The translations under genes were made by a program, and so were the position numbers. Of a stretch of DNA of 64,000 bases, positions 1 to 6,535 are shown one piece after another (within the stretch, counting starts at the first letter, position 1; every line of letters begins with the position of its first letter). The notes under the pieces were generated by a model, which was not told where the DNA came from, searched no databases, and saw nothing but the letters and a program-made list of their open reading frames with translations. The stretch is taken from positions 1,302,001-1,366,000 of the forward strand of contig NZ_CP043869.1 in assembly GCF_008630635.1 (NCBI RefSeq). Reading direction: 5' to 3'. Origin of the DNA: Neptunomonas concharum (GTDB lineage: Bacteria > Pseudomonadota > Gammaproteobacteria > Pseudomonadales > Balneatricaceae).

Positions 1-380
1 ATGACTTCCTTGTTGGCTTCAAAGATTTCGGTGTATTTAGCACCGTTGCCCAAGTGCTTCTGTGCGATCCCCCAAAGTGTATCTCCCGATTCGATGGTGT
101 AGTAGGTTACTTCTGCAGTAGCGGGTTCTGTGATTTGGAGAGTGTCTGCCTTGACCTCTTCAATACCCTGAACATTACCTGCCATCAAAATAGCTTTTTC
201 AAAAGCGGCTTGATCTTTGGCTGTGCCTGATACGGTTGCAACGCCATTATCTACTGTAATTTTTAGGTCATCTACGCCGGGGTTATCAGCAACGATGTGC
301 TCTTGGATTTTTTCAGCTGGATCGTCATTAGATCCAAATAATTTCTTGCCAAGGTTTGCTGCAAAGTCGAACAGTCCCAT
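1..380 (-). CDS. kbp: Kbp/YgaU-like BON-LysM protein (3' part beyond window)
   Basis: The minus-strand frame starts at ATG 378-380 and runs off the left edge, so only about 126 N-terminal residues are visible. It opens MGLFDFAANLGKKLFG, like E. coli Kbp (YgaU), which binds K+ and is a small soluble protein. A BON domain spans roughly residues 20-75 (VDNGVATVSGTAKD, GNVQGIEEV) and a LysM motif begins near residue 92 (YYTIESGDTLWGIAQKHLG). A GAGGGT ribosome site lies about 8 nt upstream. A 7-bp-arm palindrome (426-442) lies in its promoter region. Family assignment is strong; K+ binding is inferred from the family. Confidence 0.88.
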   Translation of the reverse strand, partial: MGLFDFAANLGKKLFGSNDDPAEKIQEHIVADNPGVDDLKITVDNGVATVSGTAKDQAAFEKAILMAGNVQGIEEVKADTLQITEPATAEVTYYTIESGDTLWGIAQKHLGNGAKYTEIFEANKEV

Positions 381-425
381 CGGGTTACCCTCAGTTTTAC
401 TCAGTTATAATAGGTGTTTGATCTT

Positions 426-442
426 TTCATACTAAGTATGAA
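426..442. promoter_or_regulatory. Palindrome upstream of kbp
   Basis: TTCATAC-TAA-GTATGAA is a perfect 7-bp-arm inverted repeat 46 bp upstream of the kbp start codon. On the minus strand an AT-rich -10-like stretch (TATTATAA) follows it. Placement suggests an operator for an unknown dimeric regulator. No T-run follows, so it is not a terminator. Confidence 0.4.
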
Positions 443-470
443 TGGAACCTTGATCGTAGCTTTTTGGCAT

Positions 471-499
471 CAAAAAAAAGCCCCTGAAGATCAGGGGCT
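471..499 (-). terminator. Rho-independent terminator
   Basis: AGCCCCTGA-TCT-TCAGGGGCT read on the minus strand is a 9-bp GC-rich stem with a 3-nt loop, followed by eight T. The plus strand has no T-run. It would end transcripts coming from pheA or from the sRNA-like unit just upstream, and it separates both from kbp. Confidence 0.85.
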
Positions 500-620
500 G
501 GAAAAATACAACTCAAATAGCCAGAGTTGAAAAGTAGGGATGTGATAGATACGTGGTACAGCGAACAAACAACATTCACGAATGTCTCTATCACGTATAC
601 TATTGAATTTTATTGTGCAC
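471..620 (-). ncRNA. Candidate small RNA between pheA and kbp
   Basis: The 340-bp pheA-kbp gap contains what looks like a separate noncoding unit. Read on the minus strand there is a perfect TATAAT (+ strand 627-632). After it come an outer stem GTGATAGA/TCTATCAC (594-587 with 549-542) enclosing a small hairpin ACATTC-GT-GAATGT (85-72 of the 500s), then a stem CAACTC/GAGTTG (529-524 with 514-509), then the strong terminator at 499-471. A frame opening at GTG 594 stays open through the terminator and has no ribosome site, so a peptide is unlikely. Stacked stem-loops ending in an intrinsic terminator are typical of bacterial sRNAs. It could instead be only the structured 3' UTR of pheA. I do not recognise a known family. 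Confidence 0.45.
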
Positions 621-632
621 TGCACAATTATA
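612..632 (-). promoter_or_regulatory. Promoter with overlapping operator for the sRNA-like unit
   Basis: The minus strand carries a consensus -10 TATAAT (627-632) with only a weak -35 (TAGTTA about 16 bp upstream). A perfect palindrome, ATTGTGCA-C-TGCACAAT (612-628), overlaps the end of the -10 and the expected start site near 619. That is where a repressor site would sit. A second small dyad, TATAC-TTTA-GTATA (629-642), lies next to it. The binding protein is unknown. Confidence 0.4.
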
Positions 633-721
633 CTTTAGTATAACGTTTTAACTATTTGATTATATTGTATTTTTTTGTATTAAGTATTATTTTCTTGGTT
701 TTGCGCTGCATTAATGTGGTG

Positions 722-1585
722 TTAATAATCAATGCTGTTTTCCTGCTTAAAACGAAATGGATGTGCTGGATAAGTTCCAATGATGCGTACTTCTTTAGCA
801 AAAAAGTCTAATTCCTGAAGTGCGTACTGCATGGACTTTTGATGAGGGTGGCCTTCGACATCCAGATGAAAACTTGCTGCTTGCATTGTATCAGACGCCA
901 TATAGCTTTCGAGCTTCACCATGTTAACGCTATTGGTCGCAAAGCCACCTAATGCTTTATACAGCGCAGCAGGCATGTTTCTTACGGTAAACATAATGGT
1001 TGTCATAAAGGTAATGCCAGCTTCAAGTACAGGCATGTGGCCCTCTTTCGAGAGAATAATGAAACGGGTTGTATTTCCTTGCTTGTCTTGGAAGTTATCC
1101 TTTAAAACGTCTAACCCGTACAGCTCTGCTGCCAGGCTTGATGCAATCGCTGCGTGCCCAAGCTCTGAGCTGTTAGCCAGTGCTTCAGCAGCTCCTGCGG
1201 TGTCAAGACTAGCGATAGGCGTCATCCCCAACGCTTTAATGTTACCATCGCATTGAGCCAGTGCTTGAGGGTGAGAGGAGACGGTTTTAAGGTCGCTCAG
1301 TTGCGTACCGGGTTTAGCGAGCAAGCAGTGATTAACGGGTTCGAAGTGCTCACTGATGATATGCAACTGGGTTTTGGGCATGAGCCGATAGATCTCTTCG
1401 ACACGGCCTGCTGTGGAGTTCTCTAATGGAATCATTGCAAGTTGCGCTTCACCGCGCTCGACCATAAACATGGCATCCGCAAAACTCTTGCAGGCAAATG
1501 CATCCATTTCTGGATGGACATGTCGACAGGAAAGATGGGAATAAGCGCCTTGGTGGCCTTGGTAAGCAATGATATTTGTGCTCAT
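722..1585 (-). CDS. pheA: Prephenate dehydratase, monofunctional
   Basis: 287 residues. Converts prephenate to phenylpyruvate in cytosolic phenylalanine synthesis. The catalytic prephenate dehydratase domain covers about residues 4-180 and includes the TRF motif at 173-175. An ACT regulatory domain follows (about 195-270) with KLESYM at 224-229 where enteric P-proteins carry ESRP. There is no N-terminal chorismate mutase, unlike the usual gammaproteobacterial PheA of about 360-390 residues. The C-terminus (EVRIIGTYPAHPF) and the KLESYM version recall alphaproteobacterial monofunctional enzymes. It stands alone, divergent from the sensor kinase gene, so a second bifunctional pheA may exist elsewhere. 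Confidence 0.93.
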   Translation of the reverse strand: MSTNIIAYQGHQGAYSHLSCRHVHPEMDAFACKSFADAMFMVERGEAQLAMIPLENSTAGRVEEIYRLMPKTQLHIISEHFEPVNHCLLAKPGTQLSDLKTVSSHPQALAQCDGNIKALGMTPIASLDTAGAAEALANSSELGHAAIASSLAAELYGLDVLKDNFQDKQGNTTRFIILSKEGHMPVLEAGITFMTTIMFTVRNMPAALYKALGGFATNSVNMVKLESYMASDTMQAASFHLDVEGHPHQKSMQYALQELDFFAKEVRIIGTYPAHPFRFKQENSIDY

Positions 1586-1703
1586 GATAGTGTTAATTCC
1601 AACAAGAGGTTGTTGTTTAATTGGTCAGCTATTATGTCACAGGGATGCGTCAGGTTAGAAGAATAAGGCGATAATGCTTACATATTTACAGATATAAGGT
1701 GGA

Positions 1704-3776
1704 ATGCCCTTGAGGGTAAAACGTTCAATTGCATTGCTGGTTTTAGTTGTATTGTTGGGCATGCTAATGACAAGGCAGGTCTATGTTTATACCCGTGATC
1801 GAAGTTTTTATGAAGCGCATCAAGAAACCGGACAGCGCTTATTAGATGTCATTGGCTCTATTCGTGTCACGATAGATCAATATCGCTACCTCCCTTTTTT
1901 GTTAACGCAAAACCGAGATGTAAAAGATCTGTTGATTCAACCTAACCCGGATAAAATTATTCGTGTGAGTCGCTACCTTGAGCAAACAAACTTAATTGCT
2001 GGGTCTGCTGCACTCATCATTCTTGATACCCAAGGTGATGTGGTCGCTTACAGTAATTGGCGGGAGTCAAAGAAAGCGCCTAGATCTTATCGTAGCAGTG
2101 AGTTTTTTCGGCAAGCGATATCGGGGGAGCAGGGCCGTGCTTTTGCTACGCAGTCCTCCTCTTATTATCTTTCAGCCCCTATTTACCATCGCCAAACTTT
2201 AATAGGCGTGTCAGTGATGAAGCTGGATATGGAAGGGCTTAAGGAGCAGTTGTCTTTAGAGTCAGCGTTTTTTGTAACGGATGAGAAGGGACAAACACTT
2301 TTTGCCAGCCGTCTATTGGAAGCATCCTCTTTGCTGCCGTTAAGCTCTACTCCTTTGAAGCAGGAGATACTGCACAATGGCACGCTACTTAAAATGAAAG
2401 TTGATAACGATAAAGCCTATCTTGTTCATGATGTCCTTCTGGATGATTTACGCTGGCGTGTTGGGGTGGTTGAGCCTACGAAGCCACTGGAGCAAAAAGC
2501 GATCGTTGCAGCACTTATTGTTGCCGGTGGTTTTTTAGCACTGCTTCTGTTGGGCTTATATCTGAGAGAGTTTCGTCTCAAAAGGCGCTCTCAACAGGAG
2601 GTACTCAATGCTCATATGGAAAGCGAACAACGACAACGGCATATTATTAATACCGCCCAAGTGGGGTTAGTAACGGTCGATAAGTTTGGAAAAATTCTCT
2701 CTGTTAATCAGATGGTGATGCAGCAGTTTGGTGTCTCTTTAACGCTGATTGAAGGGCAATCATTACACATCTTATTTGCTGATATTGAGCTATTTGCTCC
2801 CTTAAAGCGCTGGCTAGATGGTCTGCAGAAGGGAGAGTTCACCCCGATCACAGGCTATGAAGTCGTAGGTCAGCGCTCGGATGGTTCAACGTTTCCACTG
2901 TTATTTTCTATGCGTTTAATGACGGTAACTCCTGAACCTTCCTACCTTGTTACGATCATTGATATCTCCAGAAGAAAGCGTTTGGAGTACGCGTTACGCG
3001 AAGCTAATGAGTCGTTAGAGCAAAAAGTTGAAGAACGAACCTTAGCGCTGGCATCGGCACAACATGAGCTGATTCAAGCAGAGAAACTGGCCGCACTAGG
3101 TAGAATGTCAGCGGCCATGGTGCATGAATTGAACCAACCCCTGACGGCTATGCGCAATTACCTTGCGATTTTTAGACAGGTCATTGATCGTCCCGATCTC
3201 CTTAAAGAAAACCTGCCTTTAATGAATACGTTGGTTGACAGGATGGCCGGTATGACAGGGCAGCTAAAAACCTTTGCGTATAAAACACCTGACAATATGG
3301 AGATGCAAAGAGGCAGTGCTGATCTGCAAGGGTGTGTCCGTAATGTGCTATGCCACTATGAAGATAGAATCCGAAGTGAGCAGATAGATGTGAGTTTGGA
3401 GTGCCAACGACCGACTATTCTCATCAGAGGAGATGATGTGGCTGTCGAACAGATTATCAATAACTTGGTGTCTAATGCTTTGGATGCTATAGCAGCAACC
3501 GGCTCGAGTGAAAGGCAACTGTCTTTTCACCTTTATGTACAAGATCAATTGGGTTGTTTAGATATATCAGATAATGGCGCTGGGGTGTCGAAGGAGCAGT
3601 TAAAAACGCTTTTCGAACCTTTTTATACGACTAAAAAAATTGGAACCGGCTTGGGGCTAGGATTAGCTATTGTGCAAGGAATTGTGAGAGATTTAGGTGG
3701 GGTTATTACGGTTAAGACTAACCATCCAGCAGAAGGCTTATGCTTCTCTGTTAAGCTGCCTTTGCATGGGGAATGA
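1704..3776 (+). CDS. DctB-like sensor histidine kinase
   Basis: 690 residues. Membrane kinase for an extracellular carboxylate signal. It has an N-terminal membrane segment (about 8-24), a periplasmic Cache-type sensor region (about 30-262), a second membrane segment (about 268-288), a PAS domain (about 308-425), a short coiled coil and a HisKA domain with phosphoacceptor His474 in MVHELNQPLTAM. The HATPase domain shows the N box (NNLVSNALDAI, about 585), DISDNGAGV and GTGLGLGLAI. The HELNQPL version of the H box is typical of DctB/NtrB-type partners of sigma54 activators. It overlaps the next gene by 4 bp (ATGA), so the two are co-translated. Its ligand is inferred from the TRAP genes downstream. 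Confidence 0.9.
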   Translation: MPLRVKRSIALLVLVVLLGMLMTRQVYVYTRDRSFYEAHQETGQRLLDVIGSIRVTIDQYRYLPFLLTQNRDVKDLLIQPNPDKIIRVSRYLEQTNLIAGSAALIILDTQGDVVAYSNWRESKKAPRSYRSSEFFRQAISGEQGRAFATQSSSYYLSAPIYHRQTLIGVSVMKLDMEGLKEQLSLESAFFVTDEKGQTLFASRLLEASSLLPLSSTPLKQEILHNGTLLKMKVDNDKAYLVHDVLLDDLRWRVGVVEPTKPLEQKAIVAALIVAGGFLALLLLGLYLREFRLKRRSQQEVLNAHMESEQRQRHIINTAQVGLVTVDKFGKILSVNQMVMQQFGVSLTLIEGQSLHILFADIELFAPLKRWLDGLQKGEFTPITGYEVVGQRSDGSTFPLLFSMRLMTVTPEPSYLVTIIDISRRKRLEYALREANESLEQKVEERTLALASAQHELIQAEKLAALGRMSAAMVHELNQPLTAMRNYLAIFRQVIDRPDLLKENLPLMNTLVDRMAGMTGQLKTFAYKTPDNMEMQRGSADLQGCVRNVLCHYEDRIRSEQIDVSLECQRPTILIRGDDVAVEQIINNLVSNALDAIAATGSSERQLSFHLYVQDQLGCLDISDNGAGVSKEQLKTLFEPFYTTKKIGTGLGLGLAIVQGIVRDLGGVITVKTNHPAEGLCFSVKLPLHGE

Positions 3777-5155
3777 ATAGAACAATGAGCGATAGAGATA
3801 AAGGCCATATTTTATTGGTTGATGATGAGGATATGGTGCGTCAGTCAACGGCGCAATGGCTGAAATTATCAGGCTTTCAAGTTGATAGCTATGCCACTGC
3901 AGAAGAAGCGTTAGCGATTTTGGATAACACCTTTTCGGGGGTTATCGTTACAGATGTCAGAATGCCGGGTATGGACGGTCTGACGTTGATGTCTGAGGCA
4001 TTGGTCAAAGTGCCTAAGCTTCCGGTGATTTTATTGACGGCCCATGGCGATGTGGATATGGCTATTAAAGCGATGCGCGATGGTGCCTATGATTTTATTG
4101 AAAAGCCTTTTGTACCAGAGCGTTTGGTTGAAACCGTGTATCGTGCCTGTGAAAAAAGGCGCCTGGTTATCGAAAATGAAAAGCTACAACAAAATATCGC
4201 TTCTCAATCGGGCATCGATGCGAAACTAATCGGTATTTCACCTGCGATTCAGCGCTTGAAACGTGAGATTCTTAAACTGGCTGAGCTAGATACGAATGTC
4301 ATCGTCTATGGAGAAACAGGGACTGGAAAAGAGCTGGTTGCTCAATGTTTGCATGAATATAGTTTCCGCCATCGAAACCATTTTGTTCCAATCAATTGTG
4401 GAGGTATACCGGAATCATTAATAGAGAGCGAGCTCTTTGGTCACGAAGCCGGTGCGTTTACCAGTGCGGCTAAGCGTCGAATCGGTAAATTTGAGTATGC
4501 AGATAAAGGTACGCTGTTTCTGGATGAAATTGAGAGTATGCCAACGCATCTTCAGATCAAGCTGTTGCGAGCGCTACAAGAAGGGGTGATAGAGCGACTG
4601 GGATCGAATCAACCGCTGAATGTTGACCTGCGAGTGGTGGCCGCAGCGAAAGTGGATCTTCGGGAAGATGCAAATTTTCGTGAGGATTTATTTTATCGCT
4701 TAAATGTATCCCAGCTGCATATTCCGCCACTGAGAGATCGTCCTGAGGACGCGCCGTTGCTATTTCAGCATTATCTGCGCTGTGCAGCGGGTGATCATGA
4801 GCGAGCGTTAAGGGTGTTATCTGAACACGATTTAGCTACCTTGTCTGCGTACCATTGGCCGGGAAATGTGAGGGAGTTAAAAAATATTGCTGTTCGTTAC
4901 TCGTTAGATACCGAGCTATCGGTGGCTGATATTTTAGCGTCGGGTGAATGGAACACTCCTTCAAAGCCCAGTTATGGCAGGCCACTACCGCTAGCTGTGC
5001 AGGTGGCGAGCTTTGAAGCGGATATTATTAAAGGAGCGTTGCAAAGGCACCGAGGTAACATGTTAGCCGTAATGGGTGAGTTGGATCTTCCGCGGCGAAC
5101 GTTAAATCAAAAAATGACCAAGTATGGGCTTGTTCGTGGTGATTTTGTGCAGTGA
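3773..5155 (+). CDS. DctD-like sigma54-dependent response regulator
   Basis: 460 residues. Receiver domain with phosphoacceptor Asp61 (VIVTDVRMPGMDG), then a sigma54-interacting AAA+ domain with Walker A GETGTGKE at 180-187 and Walker B GTLFLDEI, then a Fis-type helix-turn-helix at the C-terminus (NMLAVMGELDLPRRTLNQKM). The sigma54-contact loop reads GAFTSA (227-232) instead of the common GAFTGA. The start overlaps the kinase stop; an alternative ATG at 3785 has no better ribosome site. It should bind the three palindromes at 5169-5309 and activate the promoter at 5371-5386. Confidence 0.92.
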   Translation: MNRTMSDRDKGHILLVDDEDMVRQSTAQWLKLSGFQVDSYATAEEALAILDNTFSGVIVTDVRMPGMDGLTLMSEALVKVPKLPVILLTAHGDVDMAIKAMRDGAYDFIEKPFVPERLVETVYRACEKRRLVIENEKLQQNIASQSGIDAKLIGISPAIQRLKREILKLAELDTNVIVYGETGTGKELVAQCLHEYSFRHRNHFVPINCGGIPESLIESELFGHEAGAFTSAAKRRIGKFEYADKGTLFLDEIESMPTHLQIKLLRALQEGVIERLGSNQPLNVDLRVVAAAKVDLREDANFREDLFYRLNVSQLHIPPLRDRPEDAPLLFQHYLRCAAGDHERALRVLSEHDLATLSAYHWPGNVRELKNIAVRYSLDTELSVADILASGEWNTPSKPSYGRPLPLAVQVASFEADIIKGALQRHRGNMLAVMGELDLPRRTLNQKMTKYGLVRGDFVQ

Positions 5156-5168
5156 CGGTGGCAAGCAG

Positions 5169-5188
5169 ATGAGCAAAATTGTGCTTAT
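5169..5188. promoter_or_regulatory. Upstream activator site 1 for the DctD-like regulator
   Basis: ATGAGCA-N6-TGCTTAT, an inverted repeat with 7-bp arms (one G:T-type mismatch) just after the regulator stop codon. It shares arm sequence and 6-bp spacing with the sites at 5258 and 5290. It sits about 200 bp upstream of the sigma54 promoter, a normal enhancer distance. Confidence 0.7.
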
Positions 5189-5257
5189 CTGTTGGGTCTT
5201 TAATGGCTTTTCATCAGAAATGCCCATTGAATAGGCTATCTGAGTGTGTTTGTGGAT

Positions 5258-5277
5258 ATGAGCATGATTTTGCCTAC
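5258..5277. promoter_or_regulatory. Upstream activator site 2 (weaker)
   Basis: ATGAGCA-N6-TGCCTAC keeps the left arm exactly and matches the right arm at 5 of 7 positions. It lies 32 bp, about three helical turns, from site 3, so both would face the same side of the DNA for cooperative binding. Confidence 0.6.
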
Positions 5278-5289
5278 TAAAACCCTTGA

Positions 5290-5309
5290 ATAAGCAATTT
5301 CTTGCTTAT
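5290..5309. promoter_or_regulatory. Upstream activator site 3 (perfect palindrome)
   Basis: ATAAGCA-N6-TGCTTAT is the perfect form of the shared palindrome and lies about 60-80 bp upstream of the sigma54 promoter. It is probably the highest-affinity site for the DctD-like activator. Confidence 0.72.
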
Positions 5310-5370
5310 CCGTGCTTGTTTTTATCGTCCATTTATATTTTATCATTTAAAAACAATGGGTTGTTTTTTT

Positions 5371-5386
5371 TGGCCCAATCCCTGCT
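5371..5386 (+). promoter_or_regulatory. Sigma54 promoter of the TAXI-TRAP operon
   Basis: TGGCCC-AATCC-CTGCT has the -24 GG (5372-5373) and -12 GC (5384-5385) at the required 12-bp spacing and agrees with TGGCAC-N5-TTGCW at all but two bases. The predicted start near 5397 leaves a leader of about 35 nt before the binding-protein ATG at 5432. A sigma54 activator gene lies immediately upstream, which supports the call. Confidence 0.85.
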
Positions 5387-5431
5387 ATACCTATTCTGTT
5401 TTCCTACAACAATCACAAGAAAGGTGACAGA

Positions 5432-6460
5432 ATGAAAATCAGTAAACGCACGCTTCTGAAATCTATTTCAATGGCGGTAGCAATGAGCAGTTTAGTGGGT
5501 GTCAGTGGTCTTGCTCAGGCAGATGAGAAGCGCTCTTATATTCTTGCAACGGCGTCAACGGGGGGTACGTACTATCCGGTAGGCGTAGCATTAGCGACAC
5601 TGGCTAAAGTAAAACTGGAGCCTTCTCACAAAATCTCAATGTCGGCTATTAACTCAGCGGGTTCTGGTGAGAACGTTAAGCTGCTGGGAGAAAATGAAGC
5701 ACAGTTTGCAATCCTGCAAGGTCTATATGGCGCTTGGGCTTGGGAAGGGGAAGGTAAGCTGGCTAACAGCGGCCCTCAAAAGAACCTTCGCTCGGTGTCC
5801 ATGCTTTGGCAGAACGTTGAACAGTTTGTTGTTAAAAGTAAGTTCGCAAAAAGTGGCTCGATTGATGATCTGAAATCGATGAAGGGTGAAAAATTCTCTA
5901 TCGGTAAGAAAAATTCTGGAACAGAAGGCTCTGGCCGAACAATTTTGGGTAACTTAGGTATTGATGCAGACGGCTTTAATCTGGCTTATATGGGCTATGG
6001 CTCGTCTGCTGATGCGTTGCAGAACGGTACAATTGAGGGCATGAATATCCCTTCAGGGGTTCCGACGTCTGCGATTACTCGGGCCTATGCAGCCATGGGT
6101 AGTGATATCACGGTACTCGATTTTACGGATGAGCAGATTCAACGTGCTAACGGTAATTATAAACTGTGGACGCGTTACACCATCCCTGCCAATACTTATC
6201 CTGGGCAAACCAAAGATATCAACACCATGGCGCAGCCAAACTTCTTAGCCGTTCGTGATGATATCTCTGAAGAGGATGTATATCTGCTAACCAAAACCAT
6301 TTATGAGAACCTGCCTTTCCTAAATGGTATTCATAAGGCAACCAAAGCGATGGCATTAGAAAAAGCAATTGCTGGCTTGCCTCTGCCTTTGCACCCTGGT
6401 GCTGCGCGCTATTACAAAGAAGCGGGTATTCAAATTCCAGATCATTTGATGGCGAATTGA
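5432..6460 (+). CDS. TRAP transporter solute-binding protein, TAXI family
   Basis: 342 residues, periplasmic. A signal peptide ends at AQA (residue 30). The mature protein opens with the TAXI hallmark ATASTGGTYYPVGVALATL, followed by an SGSGENV-type segment and GKKNSGTEGSGRTIL in the ligand-binding fold. It delivers a substrate, probably an acidic carboxylate, to the membrane subunit encoded next. An AAGGTG ribosome site precedes the ATG. Expression should depend on the sigma54 promoter upstream. The exact ligand is not readable, but the adjacent L-2-hydroxyglutarate oxidase suggests a C5 dicarboxylate. Confidence 0.93.
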   Translation: MKISKRTLLKSISMAVAMSSLVGVSGLAQADEKRSYILATASTGGTYYPVGVALATLAKVKLEPSHKISMSAINSAGSGENVKLLGENEAQFAILQGLYGAWAWEGEGKLANSGPQKNLRSVSMLWQNVEQFVVKSKFAKSGSIDDLKSMKGEKFSIGKKNSGTEGSGRTILGNLGIDADGFNLAYMGYGSSADALQNGTIEGMNIPSGVPTSAITRAYAAMGSDITVLDFTDEQIQRANGNYKLWTRYTIPANTYPGQTKDINTMAQPNFLAVRDDISEEDVYLLTKTIYENLPFLNGIHKATKAMALEKAIAGLPLPLHPGAARYYKEAGIQIPDHLMAN

Positions 6461-6466
6461 TGCTGC

Positions 6467-6491
6467 TGTGCGGCCTCTAAGGGGCCGCACA
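6467..6491 (+). promoter_or_regulatory. Intercistronic hairpin between binding protein and permease
   Basis: TGTGCGGCC...GGCCGCACA is a perfect 9-bp GC-rich stem 6 bp after the stop codon. No immediate T-run follows (the next T-rich stretch is about 20 nt away). Such hairpins often protect the upstream mRNA 3' end or cause partial termination. This would give more binding protein than permease, as transporters with a periplasmic receptor need. Confidence 0.65.
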
Positions 6492-6535
6492 ACTGATCTT
6501 CATCTCTTTTTTGTAGTCAATCTTCCGGTATTATT

